A stretch of 64,000 nucleotides of DNA from Caballeronia catudaia (GCF_001544755.2 NZ_FCOF02000024.1:34091-98090), one strand, 5' to 3'. Counted from the first letter of the stretch, positions 1 to 9,559 are shown. Numbers and translations are program-made. The notes: generated by a model not told the origin, from the sequence alone.

Positions 1-681
1 GCGGTTGTGGAACATGTCCGGAAAGTTGTAGTAGGACAGCATGTCGAGCATCGAGGTCTCGAGATGAATCGCCTTCTGGCCACGATCGCGCGCGATCAGT
101 CCCGAGAGCGCCATCTGCGCGGCGAAGACCGCGGCAACCTTGTCGGCGACGAACGTGTTCGTCGCGCGCGGCGTGCCGCCCGCGGCTTCGTAGCTGAGTA
201 GGCCGGTGCGGCCCTGAATCAGCGCGTCGAACGCCGGTTCGGCGGCGAGTTCGCCGTCCGCGCCGTACCCCGTGATCGAAAGCTGAACGATGCGCGGATT
301 CAGCGCGCTCACCGCCTCGAAGCTCAACCCGAGCGACGCCGACACATGCGGACGCCAGTTCTCGATATACAGATCCGCGTCGCGCAGGAGCGTCTTGAAT
401 CTCGCGAGATCGTCGGCGGACTTGAGATCGAGCGTGACACTGCGCTTGCCGCGATTCGCATTGGTCCATACCGTACCCACACCCTTCCAGCCATGACCGA
501 AATTGCGATAGGGATCGCCCGTGGGCGGCTCGACCTTGATGACTTCGGCGCCGAGATCGGACAGCATCTGCGCGCAGAACGGACCTGAAATATAGCTGCA
601 CGCCTCGACGACCTTCACGCCGGCGAGGGGGCGTCGGAAGTCGTCGTCTTGCGTCGCGGCGGTCGTGGATGCGTGTGTCAT
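1..681 (-). CDS. CaiB/BaiF family CoA-transferase, C-terminus cut by window edge
   Basis: The 227 N-terminal codons of a family III CoA-transferase, which moves CoA between acyl groups in the cytoplasm. The sequence shows the family's N-terminal nucleotide/CoA fold (LAGVKVVEACSYISGPFCAQ near residues 18-38), the GAEVIKVEPPTGD stretch (44-56), NRGKRSVTLDLK (76-87), and ADKVAA with Asp180, which aligns with the catalytic aspartate of formyl-CoA transferase. Start ATG at 681 overlaps the stop of the upstream reductase gene as ATGA, so the two are translationally coupled. The remainder of the roughly 400-residue protein lies outside the window. One of three paralogous transferases in this island; substrate unknown. 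Confidence 0.93.
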   Translation of the reverse strand, partial: MTHASTTAATQDDDFRRPLAGVKVVEACSYISGPFCAQMLSDLGAEVIKVEPPTGDPYRNFGHGWKGVGTVWTNANRGKRSVTLDLKSADDLARFKTLLRDADLYIENWRPHVSASLGLSFEAVSALNPRIVQLSITGYGADGELAAEPAFDALIQGRTGLLSYEAAGGTPRATNTFVADKVAAVFAAQMALSGLIARDRGQKAIHLETSMLDMLSYYNFPDMFHNR

Positions 682-1685
682 GCGTGTTGCTCCTGTGTTT
701 TGAGTGCATGCGCCGCCGTGACGGCGCGCAGTTGCGCCATCGCGAGCACGGCGTCGAGAACCGGGGTGCCCACGTCTTCGAGATCGCGCAGCGCGCGAAT
801 CGAGCGGCTCAGCGGTCCGAGTTCGAGCGGACGGCCCGCCTCCAGATCCTGCAGCATCGACATCTTGTGATTCGATGCACCGACGGTCAGCGCGATGCGA
901 CTGTCGGGCGCCGGCCCGATCGCGAGCCCCAGTTGCGCGGCAATGGCATCGGCTTCGGTCATCATCGCCCGGACGATGTCGAGCACGCCGCGCGCCTCCG
1001 CCATCTCGCCCAAAGTGCCCTGCGTCAGCAACGCCACGGGATTGAACGCGAGACTGTTGACGAACTTCATCCAGATCGCGGCGCGGATGTCTTTGTTCAC
1101 CTTCGACTCGATTCCGCTCGCGCTCAGCAATTCGCTCAACGCGCGCACGCGAGGCGAGTCGCCGCCGTCGAGCTCGCCGATCGGACAGCCTGCCTTCGCG
1201 CCGTCCTGCACGATGACGCCCGGCGCGCTCGCATGCGCACCGATCCAGTAGACGCAGCCCAGCACCTGCTGCGGCGGAATCGCGCGCCATTGACGCCCGC
1301 CGCGATCGAGCGAGGGCAGTTGCCGCCCGTCGAAAGGTCCGGGAAACGCGTGGAAGAAATAGTAGGGAATGCCTGTGGTCGGCGGCAGCACCGTGGTGCG
1401 CGGGCCGATCAGCGGCGCGATCTGTTCGAGCGCTTCGTCGACCTGATGCGCCTTGAGCGTGATGAACACGTAGTCCTGCACGCCGAGTTCGCGTGTGTCG
1501 GACGTGGCGCGCACGGGCGCCGTGAACGTCTCGCTCGCGGTCGTGACGCGCAACCCGTGGCGGCGGATGGCGTCGAGCGTCCTGCCTCGCGCGACGACAC
1601 TCACGTCGCAGCGTCCGGCGCGCGCGAGATGCGCCGCCAGATAGCCGCCGATCGCCCCGCCTCCGAAAATGCATACCCTCGACAT
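678..1685 (-). CDS. 2-dehydropantoate 2-reductase family (ApbA/PanE-like) oxidoreductase
   Basis: A 335-residue NADP-dependent reductase of the ketopantoate reductase family. It has the N-terminal dinucleotide motif FGGGAIGG (residues 7-14), TLKAHQ (about 76-81) and the C-terminal helical domain with WMKFVNSLAFNP carrying the Lys and Asn expected of the active site. I chose ATG 1685 because the Rossmann strand begins right after it; an upstream ATG at 1766 would add 27 unrelated residues. In catabolic clusters such paralogues reduce or oxidise 2-hydroxy/keto acids other than pantoate, and its coupling to a CoA-transferase gene supports a catabolic role here. Exact substrate not predictable. 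Confidence 0.85.
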   Translation of the reverse strand: MSRVCIFGGGAIGGYLAAHLARAGRCDVSVVARGRTLDAIRRHGLRVTTASETFTAPVRATSDTRELGVQDYVFITLKAHQVDEALEQIAPLIGPRTTVLPPTTGIPYYFFHAFPGPFDGRQLPSLDRGGRQWRAIPPQQVLGCVYWIGAHASAPGVIVQDGAKAGCPIGELDGGDSPRVRALSELLSASGIESKVNKDIRAAIWMKFVNSLAFNPVALLTQGTLGEMAEARGVLDIVRAMMTEADAIAAQLGLAIGPAPDSRIALTVGASNHKMSMLQDLEAGRPLELGPLSRSIRALRDLEDVGTPVLDAVLAMAQLRAVTAAHALKTQEQHA

Positions 1686-1870
1686 AGTGCGCTCTCTTGC
1701 GAATCCGATGAATGGCGCCGTGCCTCGCTTCGGAGAGAAGCGAGCGCGGACGCTTGCGATGAGCACAAGATACGGGCGAGCCCCGCGCGAGGGGAAATAC
1801 TAAAAAACGATGATTCAAGCAGATCGGCGTATAGCTGGGAAACCCGCTGCGAAAACCGGCGAGCGCGCGG

Positions 1871-2791
1871 CTATTCGCTTCGTCTCGCGCGCCTGAAGGC
1901 CGCGGGCGCGACGCCCACGCTGCGGCTGAATGCCGTGCTGAAGGCGCTATCCGAGTAGTAGCCGATGGACAGCGCGATATCGATGATCGGACGCTCGCTG
2001 TTGATGAGCGCATCCTTGGCGAGCGCGATGCGCCAGTTCGACAGATACGTCGCGGGCGCAACGCCGACACGCTCCGCGAAGCGTCGCGCGAAGGCGGCGC
2101 GCGACATGCCGACTTCCTTCGCGAGACTGTCGACGGTCCAGTGACGCGCCACGTCCGCGTGCATCCGCTGCAGCGCGAGGTGGATGTTCGGATCGGCCAT
2201 GCCGCTGAACCAGCCCGCCTCGCGCGCGTCGATCTTCGTCAGCGGACGGCGCCACACTTCGACCAGCATGATCTCGACGAGCCGGCTCATCACGAGGTCA
2301 TGCCCCGGCAGATCCCAGCCGGACTCTTCACCGATCAGCGTAATGAGGCGCGACAGCCGTCCCGCTTCCTCATCCGACGAACGGATGTGCAGAAAGTCCG
2401 GCAGCATGCCCGAGAACAGCGCCGTATGCTCCGGGCCGATCTCGAAGTAGCCGCCGACGAGACGCACCTTGTCGCCGCCGAGCCCTTCGTCCCAGCGCAC
2501 GTATTCATCGCTCGCGACGTGCGCTTCCATCGCATGCAGCGTGCCGATGGCGTCGGGATCGCTCACGAGGCAGTAGCGGGCCGTCGCGCGCATCAGCAGG
2601 TAGTCGCCCTGCCGCATCAGGAGCGGCTGGCCGTGGCGCGGCACATACCAGCATTGCCCCGTGACGACGAGACAGAACACGGGTATGTCCCGGCACGGCA
2701 CGCTCATGCCCCACCGGCCCTGCGCGTCGACCGTTCGCCAACTGATCGCCTGGGGCCGCATGAGTCGGATGATGTCGGTCAGGATGTCCAT
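1871..2791 (-). CDS. AraC-family transcriptional regulator with cupin sensor domain
   Basis: A 306-residue regulator. Residues about 1-190 form a cupin-like effector-binding domain (PVFCLVVTGQCWYVPRHG, QGDYLLM), and residues about 200-304 are the double helix-turn-helix of AraC/XylS proteins (VDSLAKEVGMSRAAFARRF and IIDIALSIGYYSDSAFSTAF). It is divergent from the SDR gene at 2899 across a 107-bp AT-richer gap, the usual position for a pathway activator. It is one of three regulators in the island and a good candidate for the protein that reads the repeated 28-bp boxes at 9660, 22351, 22413 and 31256, since AraC proteins bind paired half-sites about two helical turns apart; that assignment is inference. 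Confidence 0.92.
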   Translation of the reverse strand: MDILTDIIRLMRPQAISWRTVDAQGRWGMSVPCRDIPVFCLVVTGQCWYVPRHGQPLLMRQGDYLLMRATARYCLVSDPDAIGTLHAMEAHVASDEYVRWDEGLGGDKVRLVGGYFEIGPEHTALFSGMLPDFLHIRSSDEEAGRLSRLITLIGEESGWDLPGHDLVMSRLVEIMLVEVWRRPLTKIDAREAGWFSGMADPNIHLALQRMHADVARHWTVDSLAKEVGMSRAAFARRFAERVGVAPATYLSNWRIALAKDALINSERPIIDIALSIGYYSDSAFSTAFSRSVGVAPAAFRRARRSE

Positions 2792-2898
2792 GTTGAGACG
2801 ATCGATAAACTTTCAGAGACAGGCTCTTATAGATTAACTCATTGCGTTGAATTAACTTCTCTCTCATCAAGCAGAAAAAAACAGAACGGAGACACGCA

Positions 2899-3696
2899 AT
2901 GAAGCTGAAGGACCGGGTCGTCGTGGTCACGGGCGCGGCGCAGGGCATGGGACGCGCGATCGCCATCGAGGCAGCGCGCCAGGGCGCCGCATGGGTCACG
3001 CTCGCGGACGTGCAGGAGGACCGCGGCGCGACGGCCGCCCATGAGGTCGAAGCGGCCGGCGCGAAAAGCTGCTTCATCCGCACGGATCTGTCGAACACGG
3101 ACGCGATCCGCCACATGATCGACGAGACCGCGCGCCACGCGGGCGGCATCGACGTGCTCGTCAACAACGCCGGCGTCACCGACGATGGCCTGACCGGCCA
3201 CGCGCCGTCGATCGAAGACCTGCCCGAAGCGGTTTGGGACACGGTCATGAACGTGAATCTCAAGGCGATGTGGCTCGCGTGCAAGTTTGCCGCGCCGTGG
3301 CTGCGCAAATCGACGAAGAGTCCCGCCATCGTCAATGGCGCGTCGGTGGCGGGCAGCGTCGCCTACCCGGGTTTGCCCGCGTACGCGGCGAGCAAGGGCG
3401 GCGTGGTGATGCTGACCAAGGCCATCGCGCTCGATCTCGCCGATGCGGGCATCCGCTGCAACGCCTACGCGCCGGGCGCGATCGACACGCCGATGCTCGG
3501 CCACAGCGTCGAGCACGCGCAGGATCGGGAGAAGGCCCGCGCGCGCCTGTGGGGCACCCATCTGCTCAAACGTCTGGGACGACCCGAAGAAGTCGCGAAG
3601 CTCGTGTGCTTCCTCGCGTCCGACGAAGCGTCGTTCTCGACGGGCAGCATCTTCAGTATCGACGCCGGCACGCTCGCGTGGCGCGGCGTTCATTGA
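2899..3696 (+). CDS. SDR family oxidoreductase
   Basis: A 265-residue classical short-chain dehydrogenase/reductase. Visible: NAD(P) motif TGAAQGMG (11-18), Asp37 after strand 2 (suggesting NAD rather than NADP), NNAG (89-92), and catalytic Ser149, Tyr162 and Lys166. The C-terminal FSTGSIFSIDAGTLAW is the usual substrate-loop end. The gene has a good ribosome site (CGGAG about 8 bases upstream of ATG). Divergent from the AraC gene. Likely oxidises a ring or side-chain alcohol made by the pathway hydroxylases. Confidence 0.92.
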   Translation: MKLKDRVVVVTGAAQGMGRAIAIEAARQGAAWVTLADVQEDRGATAAHEVEAAGAKSCFIRTDLSNTDAIRHMIDETARHAGGIDVLVNNAGVTDDGLTGHAPSIEDLPEAVWDTVMNVNLKAMWLACKFAAPWLRKSTKSPAIVNGASVAGSVAYPGLPAYAASKGGVVMLTKAIALDLADAGIRCNAYAPGAIDTPMLGHSVEHAQDREKARARLWGTHLLKRLGRPEEVAKLVCFLASDEASFSTGSIFSIDAGTLAWRGVH

Positions 3697-3922
3697 ACCC
3701 GAGCGGGCGCCGCGATGCGAGCGACGGACAGGCGCGGCGCGAAGCCGGTTCTGGCATGCCGCCTGGCTCGCATGCTGTCTCTCGCGCTGTATATGAGCGA
3801 CCCGATCCGCCAGATGGCCGACGAGCGGCTCGTTGCCGCCTATGTCGGCGAGACGGAATCGAATCTGCGCGGGCCGGCCGATACGATCGGCCCGACGCGA
3901 ACCGCAAGGAAGGAACGCTGAC

Positions 3923-4882
3923 ATGAACATGCGCCAACTCCAGTACTTTCTCGCCGTGGCCGCCGAGCTCAACTTCACGCGCGCCTCGGAACGCGTGAAC
4001 ATCGCGCAGCCCGCGTTGAGCGCGCAGATCATCGCGCTGGAAGACGAACTGGGCACACTGCTTTTCACGCGCGAGAAACGCAAGGTATTGCTCACGCCCG
4101 CCGGGGACATTCTCGTCGAGCACGCGCAGCGCGTGCTCAACACGGCGTCGGCGGCCATCGCGGCGGTGCGCGCGTCGGGACGCGGGGCGCGCGCGCATCT
4201 GATCGTCGGTTCGATCTACACGGCGATTTACTGCTTTCTGCCGAACACGCTGCGGATCTTCAATACGCTCGCGCCGAACTCGGACGTGAGCCTGCAGGAA
4301 ATGACGATCTCCCAGCAAATCGCGGGGCTCAAGGAAGGCCTGATCGAAGTCGGACTCGTGCGCGGCCATGTTTTCGATCACAACATCGTGACCGAGCTGC
4401 TGTATCGCGACTTGCTCGTGGTGGCCGTGCCTGCCGGAAGCGAGTACGACGTTCCGGGACCCGTCGAGCTGCGCGATCTCGCGACGTGGCCGCTCATCGC
4501 GGTCGCGCGCGGCACGGCGACGGAGCGCGGTTACGGCGACAAGATCCTCGACATCTTCGAAGACGCGAACCTCGAGCCCAACGTCGCGAAAGAGGCCTAC
4601 GACATGCACGCGTCCGCATGTCTCGTCGCGGCAGGCGTGGGCGTCGCGGTCGTGCCGGCCATCATGCAACTGATGCAGCCGCACGGCGTCGCCTACCGGC
4701 CGCTTGCCGTCGAAACCGCAGGCGTTTCATTGTCGCTCGCCTGGCACAAGGACCGCGTGCCGCCGCTGCTCAACGCATGGCGCGAGGCCGCGCGCGCGAA
4801 CGCGGCGCAACTGATCGCGCGTCATCCGCAATATTTCATCGATACATCATCGCCGCGTCTCGTCGAAGCCGCCGCTGCCTGA
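3923..4882 (+). CDS. LysR-family transcriptional regulator
   Basis: A 319-residue LTTR. Residues 1-60 are the winged helix-turn-helix (MRQLQYFLAVAAELNFTRAS, then NIAQPALSAQI), followed by the linker helix and a periplasmic-binding-protein-like effector domain (about 90-300). Start ATG 3923 is chosen because the conserved MRQLQYF begins two codons later; ATG 3833 would add 30 non-homologous residues. It lies between an SDR gene and a convergent CoA-transferase gene. LysR proteins usually sense a pathway intermediate, but no obvious T-N11-A target can be singled out next to it. Confidence 0.92.
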   Translation: MNMRQLQYFLAVAAELNFTRASERVNIAQPALSAQIIALEDELGTLLFTREKRKVLLTPAGDILVEHAQRVLNTASAAIAAVRASGRGARAHLIVGSIYTAIYCFLPNTLRIFNTLAPNSDVSLQEMTISQQIAGLKEGLIEVGLVRGHVFDHNIVTELLYRDLLVVAVPAGSEYDVPGPVELRDLATWPLIAVARGTATERGYGDKILDIFEDANLEPNVAKEAYDMHASACLVAAGVGVAVVPAIMQLMQPHGVAYRPLAVETAGVSLSLAWHKDRVPPLLNAWREAARANAAQLIARHPQYFIDTSSPRLVEAAAA

Positions 4883-4887
4883 GGCGC

Positions 4888-6060
4888 TCAGCGCGGTTTG
4901 TCGCCCGCATCCAGCCAGGCATCGATCTCTTCGCTGTGCTCGCCCAGATGAGGCGCCGCGCGCACTTCGGCCGGCCGCGTGCCGTGAAAGCGCACCGGCA
5001 GGCGCATGCGCAGCGTGCCGCCTTCCGACGGATGCGTCCCGTGCTCGAAGAAACCCACCGCCGCCAGATGCGGGTCCGCGAACACGCCTTCCAGATCCCG
5101 CGCTTCCGATGCGGGGATATCGCATTCGGCGAAAAGCATGAGCCAGTAGCGCAACGGCTTGTTCGCCACGATGCGGGCCATTTCCGCGTGCATCCGGTCG
5201 AGCGCGTGAAAGCGTTCGCGCGCCGTGCATAGCTTTTCCTGCTCGAGAAAGTCCGTGTGCCCCGTCACCTCGAAGAAGCGCACCCAGCGTTCGTCCGTAT
5301 ATGGCGCGACCGCGATAAAGCCGTCGAGACACTTCAGCGGCTGGCGCAGCGGATCGAGCTGGCGCGGATAACCGGCCGCATCGGTCGGCGGAATGAACGC
5401 GCGGCCGTAGAGATGCTCCTGCAACAGGAAATGCGTGAAGCTCTCGAACATCGGCACCTCGACGGCCTGTCCCTGCCCGCTGCGCTCGCGATGAAGCAAC
5501 GCGCCGAGCACGGCATACGTCGCATGCAGACCGGCGACTTTATCGGCCATCGCCATCGGCAGATAGCGCGGCGCGGGGTTGCCGTCGGCGCGGGGCAGCA
5601 GGCTCGCCGCACCCGATGCGGCCTGGATGATGTCGTCGTATGCGGGCATGCCCGAATACGGACCGCCTTCACCGAAACCCGTGCAATGCACGTAGGCCAG
5701 GCGCGGATGCAGCGCGCGGATCGTGTCGTATCCGAGACCCAGCCGCTCGATCGCGTCGCGCCGCAGGTTGTGGATGAACACATCGCAGCGGGCAAGCAGT
5801 CGCAGCAGCGAGGCCTTGCCGCGCGGCGTCTTCAGATCCCACACGACGGAGCGCTTGCCGCGATTGAGCGTCATGTGCGCCGGTCCCATGCCGCGCGTTT
5901 TCGCGGGCCGCCCGACGCGCCTGATCTCGTCGCCGGCGAGCGGCTCGATCTTGATGACATCGGCGCCCATTTCGGCGAGCGTCGCCGTGCAATACGGGCC
6001 GAAGATCACCGACGTCATGTCGAGGATGCGGATGCCGTCGAGAATGGGCGATGCAATCAT
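4888..6060 (-). CDS. CaiB/BaiF family CoA-transferase
   Basis: A full-length 390-residue family III CoA-transferase. Key parts: DGIRILDMTSVIFGPYCTAT (8-27), GADVIKIEP (32-40), NRGKRSVVWDLKTPRG (66-81) and MADKVAG with the catalytic-position Asp173. C-terminal residues carry the HLGEHSEEI signature of the family. It is last in the operon that starts at 9559 (SDR, P450, ferredoxin, ferredoxin reductase, this gene); only one base separates it from the reductase gene. Probably activates or recycles an acid formed after P450 oxidation. Confidence 0.94.
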   Translation of the reverse strand: MIASPILDGIRILDMTSVIFGPYCTATLAEMGADVIKIEPLAGDEIRRVGRPAKTRGMGPAHMTLNRGKRSVVWDLKTPRGKASLLRLLARCDVFIHNLRRDAIERLGLGYDTIRALHPRLAYVHCTGFGEGGPYSGMPAYDDIIQAASGAASLLPRADGNPAPRYLPMAMADKVAGLHATYAVLGALLHRERSGQGQAVEVPMFESFTHFLLQEHLYGRAFIPPTDAAGYPRQLDPLRQPLKCLDGFIAVAPYTDERWVRFFEVTGHTDFLEQEKLCTARERFHALDRMHAEMARIVANKPLRYWLMLFAECDIPASEARDLEGVFADPHLAAVGFFEHGTHPSEGGTLRMRLPVRFHGTRPAEVRAAPHLGEHSEEIDAWLDAGDKPR

Positions 6061-6061
6061 G

Positions 6062-7309
6062 TCAGACCGCTTCCTCGAGCGTCAGCAGCAGCTTGAGGTC
6101 GAACGAAGGATCGGCGGCCTGCTCGCGCGTCGGACTGATGCGCCGTTGCAGCAGGCGCCGCGCGGCCATGTGCTCGGCCGGCCGGTTGCACGACTCGACG
6201 CCCGTCAGCCGATGATGCCGGTAGCGGAACACCGAGAACGCGCCCGATGCGGGATCGCCGCGCACGACGCTGCTGTCGAGCCTTCGTGCGACGCCCGCTA
6301 TCTGCAGCCGCGCGCCGCCCTGATCGCTCCAGAAGACGGGCGTCTGATCGTAGGGCGTCACGTCGCCGAGCAGCGCGCGCGCCACATGCCGCGCCTGGTC
6401 GACCGCGTTCTGCACTGATTCGAGGCGCAGCAGATCGCCGCCGTCGAACGCGTACGGAAACGCCGCGCAATCGCCGATGGCGGAGATCGCCGGGTCCGAT
6501 GTGCGCAGCCGCTCGTCCACGATGATTCCGTTGAACGCCGGCAGACCGCACGCCGTGGCGAGTTCGCCGTTCGGCACGACGCCGGCGGCCACGAGCACGA
6601 GATCGGCGTCGAGCCGCGTGCCGTCCGCCAGTTCGACGGCGCACGCATGATCGCCGCTGCCGAGAATGCGCTCGACGCGCGCATCGAAGGAAAAGCGCAC
6701 GCCCGACGCCCGATGATGCGCGGTGTACGCCGCCGACATCTCCGCCGAGATCGCACGCTTCATCACGCGATCCACGGATTCGACGACATGCACGTCGCAG
6801 CCCCGTGCGGCCGCGATGCTCGCGACTTCCAGGCCGAGAAAGCCCGCGCCGATCACGACGACGCGCTTGGCATCGCCGAGTGCCGCCTTGAGCCGATGCG
6901 CATCGGACACCGAGCGCAGCGACACGACGCCGTGCGCCGGCTGCGTCGCGAACGGCAGCGAGCGGTTGCGCGACCCCGTCGCGAGAACGAGATGATCGTA
7001 GGACACGACGCGCCCGGACAACAGCGCAAGACGCTTGCGCTTGCGATCGATCGCGCCGACGCGCTCGCCGGCCAGCCGCTCGATGCGCGCATCGTCGAAC
7101 CAGTGTGCTTCTTCAAGGCTGAGATCGTCCGCCGCGACGTCGCCGGTCAGGAAGCTTTTCGACAGCGGCGGCCGTTGATACGGCAGCCCCGCTTCGTCGC
7201 CGACGAGCGTGATCGCGCCTTCGTAGCCTTGGTCGCGCAAGGAAGCCGCGACCTGCAGCCCGGCCTGCCCCGCGCCGACGATCACGACCGATTCGGGCCG
7301 CGCGTTCAC
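6062..7309 (-). CDS. FAD/NAD(P)-dependent ferredoxin reductase (P450 electron-transfer partner)
   Basis: A 415-residue pyridine nucleotide-disulfide-type reductase of the putidaredoxin/rhodocoxin reductase group. The FAD motif VGAGQAG (about 11-17), a second NADH-binding GAGFLGLE (about 150), and the second FAD segment ISAIGDCAAFPY (about 270-281) are visible, with the reductase C-terminal domain after residue 330. The start is GTG 7309, which overlaps the TGA of the ferredoxin gene by four bases (GTGA); the ATG at 7375 lies inside the ferredoxin gene. It carries electrons from NAD(P)H to the small ferredoxin at 7306-7557 and so to the P450 at 7601. Confidence 0.93.
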   Translation of the reverse strand: MNARPESVVIVGAGQAGLQVAASLRDQGYEGAITLVGDEAGLPYQRPPLSKSFLTGDVAADDLSLEEAHWFDDARIERLAGERVGAIDRKRKRLALLSGRVVSYDHLVLATGSRNRSLPFATQPAHGVVSLRSVSDAHRLKAALGDAKRVVVIGAGFLGLEVASIAAARGCDVHVVESVDRVMKRAISAEMSAAYTAHHRASGVRFSFDARVERILGSGDHACAVELADGTRLDADLVLVAAGVVPNGELATACGLPAFNGIIVDERLRTSDPAISAIGDCAAFPYAFDGGDLLRLESVQNAVDQARHVARALLGDVTPYDQTPVFWSDQGGARLQIAGVARRLDSSVVRGDPASGAFSVFRYRHHRLTGVESCNRPAEHMAARRLLQRRISPTREQAADPSFDLKLLLTLEEAV

Positions 7310-7557
7310 TGCCCGTTCTCCTGCGCGGCGGCGTCGCCGGTCAGCTTTTCGACCTTGATCGCCTTCGACGGGCACTTGCGCGCCGCGCCGAGCACCTTTT
7401 CATAGAGCGCCTCGTCCGGTTCCGTCTGCAACAGCTTCACGACGCCGTCCTCGTCGCGCTGATCGAACACGTCGGCCGTCGACAGCACGCACAGTCCCGC
7501 GCCGACGCACACGTCCTGATCCACCGCGACGCGCAGTTTGAAGTTTCCGTTTGCCAT
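7306..7557 (-). CDS. P450-type [3Fe-4S] ferredoxin
   Basis: An 83-residue acidic ferredoxin of the kind found next to bacterial P450 genes. Cluster ligands are Cys17, Cys23 and Cys62 (CVGAGLC and KCPSKAI); the usual second cysteine of a [4Fe-4S] site is Ala20, which predicts a [3Fe-4S] cluster. ATG 7557 has GGAGAG upstream and lies 43 bases after the P450 stop. Electron carrier between the FAD reductase and the P450 of the same operon. Confidence 0.93.
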   Translation of the reverse strand: MANGNFKLRVAVDQDVCVGAGLCVLSTADVFDQRDEDGVVKLLQTEPDEALYEKVLGAARKCPSKAIKVEKLTGDAAAQENGQ

Positions 7558-7600
7558 GCCCTGCTCTCCTTCATCGCTCCGAAGAGCGCGCTCCAGTTGA

Positions 7601-8812
7601 TTACCAGGTGACCGGCAAGGCTTCGAGGCCCTGCACGAAATGATCGCCCTTGCCCTTGATCTGTTCGAGCGGCACGGCGAAGCGCAAGCCCGGCATGCGT
7701 TCGAACAGCGTTGCAAACACGACCTGCAACTCGACGCGCGCGAGCGGCTGGCCCAGGCACTGATGAATCCCGTAGCTGAACGCGACGTGATGATCGGCCT
7801 TGCGCGTGATGTCGAAGCGATCCGGCTGCTCGAACGCCGTGGCGTCGTGATTCGCGCCGGAAATCAGCGCGATCACGCCTTCGCCCTTGCGGATCGTCTG
7901 CCCCGCCACGTCGACGTCTTCCGTTGCGACCCGGAACGCGTTGTAGTGGACGATGGTATGAAAGCGCAGCATTTCCTCGACCGCGTTGCGCAAGAGCGAT
8001 GGGGTCTCGCGCAGCAGGTGCAACTGGTCCGGGTTGGTGAGGAAGCTGAACACGCCGAGCGCCATCTGGTTCGCGGTCGTTTCGTGGCCGGCCATCAGCA
8101 GCAGCTCGGCCATGATGACCAGTTCGCGATGCGTCAGATGCCCCGGCCGAACCTGCTCGACGATCAGCCGGCTCAGCAGGTCCGTGCGCGTGTCGGCGTC
8201 TTTCGCGCGCTCGGTGATGAGCCGGTCGAGATACGAGAGGATGCGCTCGGATGCCGCCTTCGGAATCGACGGATCGACATCGAGCAGCACCTTTAGGCGG
8301 CTTTGCTCCTGAAAGAAGCCGTGATCGCTCGCGGGCACGTCGAGCAGACCCGCGATCACTTCGGACGTCAGCGGAAGAAAAAGGTCTTCGACCAGATTCG
8401 CGGGCGGACCTTTCTCCAGCAGCTCGTCGACGAGCCGGTTGAAGATCGCGTCGATGCGCGGGCGCATCTCGCTCACGCGCTTGATCATGAACTCCTTGGT
8501 CAGCATGCGCCGAAAGTGACCGTGCTGCGGCGGGTCCATGCGGATGAACGCGGGCTCCAGATCGAGCACGGCATTGCGCGCGGGCGAGAGGCTCGGAAAG
8601 CCGCTGACGTGCGGATCGCCGCTGAAGCGGTTGTCGCCGAGCACGGCGCGCACATCGTCGTAACGCGTGAAGAGCCATGCGTCCTTGCCGTCCCACATCT
8701 GCACTTTCACCGGTCCCGGTTGCTGCTGAAAATCGCGATACTCCGCGGGCGGAACGAAGGGACATTGCCTAGGCATCGGGAACGCCGGCTTGCTGAAAGG
8801 ACATCCAGACAT
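7601..8812 (-). CDS. Cytochrome P450 (class I, soluble)
   Basis: A 403-residue bacterial P450. The I-helix oxygen-activation motif AGHETT (241-246), K-helix E280-x-x-R283, and heme loop FSYGIHQCLG with thiolate Cys352 are all present, as is the meander and RVAT..VDVAGQTI region. It monooxygenates an unknown small hydrophobic substrate using the ferredoxin and reductase genes that follow in the same operon. The sequence is a typical CYP105/107-like soluble enzyme, but a CYP family number cannot be given without alignment. It follows the SDR gene at 8864 and is paralogous to the second P450 at 28335. Confidence 0.95.
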   Translation of the reverse strand: MSGCPFSKPAFPMPRQCPFVPPAEYRDFQQQPGPVKVQMWDGKDAWLFTRYDDVRAVLGDNRFSGDPHVSGFPSLSPARNAVLDLEPAFIRMDPPQHGHFRRMLTKEFMIKRVSEMRPRIDAIFNRLVDELLEKGPPANLVEDLFLPLTSEVIAGLLDVPASDHGFFQEQSRLKVLLDVDPSIPKAASERILSYLDRLITERAKDADTRTDLLSRLIVEQVRPGHLTHRELVIMAELLLMAGHETTANQMALGVFSFLTNPDQLHLLRETPSLLRNAVEEMLRFHTIVHYNAFRVATEDVDVAGQTIRKGEGVIALISGANHDATAFEQPDRFDITRKADHHVAFSYGIHQCLGQPLARVELQVVFATLFERMPGLRFAVPLEQIKGKGDHFVQGLEALPVTW

Positions 8813-8863
8813 CGCGCCTCCCGTCAGATCGAATGAATGCTTGAGTTCATGTCGGGAAGCCGC

Positions 8864-9559
8864 TTACAGACCGCCATTGACGTCGAGCGTCGCGCCGGTG
8901 ACATAGCGCGCGTCGTCGCTGACGAGAAAGCCGATGGCCGATGCGATCTCTTCGGGTTCCGCGGCGCGCTGCAGGCCCGAGCCCGCGATGAGCTTGTCGC
9001 GGATCTCCTTGGGCACCTTCTCGCCCATCGCCGTGTTGATCGTTCCCGGCGACACGGCCGCGACGCGAATGCCGTGCGGGCCAAGTGGCTTCGCCAGGCT
9101 CTTCGTCAGATTGATGACGGCCGCCTTCGAGCCGCCGTAGTCCGTCACGCCGCTGCCCGCCGTCGCCACGATCGACGCGAGGTTCACGATCACGCCGCCG
9201 CCGCCCGCCTTCACGAGACGCTTCGCCACTTCCTGGCTCAGAAAGAACGGCGCGCGCGCGTTGACGCCGTAGGTGAAGTCGTAGTCGTTGGGCGAGATGT
9301 CGAAGAACGTCTTGCCGTGCCAGACGCCCGCATTGTTGATGAGCACGCGGATCGTGCCGTGCTCCGCGTCGATGGCTTCGACGGCCGCGCGAATCTGCTC
9401 GATATCGGTGACGTCGCACTTGCGGTAGGCGTACTCGCCCTTGCCCGACTCGGCGACATCGAGCCCGACGACCTTATAGCCGCGCTCTCTCAGGTTCTTG
9501 CAGATGGCTTGTCCCGTCAGGCCGTTCGAGCCCGTAACGACTGCAACGTTTGTGGTCAT
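8864..9559 (-). CDS. SDR family oxidoreductase, first gene of the P450 operon
   Basis: A 231-residue short-chain dehydrogenase. TGSNGLTG (9-16) is the cofactor motif, NNAG lies near 75-78, and Ser, Tyr and Lys of the active site are in NLASIVAT and DYGGSKAA. ISPNDYDFTYGVNARAPFFL marks the NxxA helix-4 region. It opens the operon running down to 4888 and has the conserved 28-bp box about 100 bases upstream. Likely oxidises the alcohol produced by the adjacent P450. Confidence 0.9.
   Translation of the reverse strand: MTTNVAVVTGSNGLTGQAICKNLRERGYKVVGLDVAESGKGEYAYRKCDVTDIEQIRAAVEAIDAEHGTIRVLINNAGVWHGKTFFDISPNDYDFTYGVNARAPFFLSQEVAKRLVKAGGGGVIVNLASIVATAGSGVTDYGGSKAAVINLTKSLAKPLGPHGIRVAAVSPGTINTAMGEKVPKEIRDKLIAGSGLQRAAEPEEIASAIGFLVSDDARYVTGATLDVNGGL

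Noticed and set aside
3715..3921. 68-codon frame before the LysR gene
   Set aside because: Ends one base before the LysR ATG but has no conserved feature and no ribosome site; likely chance. A tiny leader peptide is not excluded.
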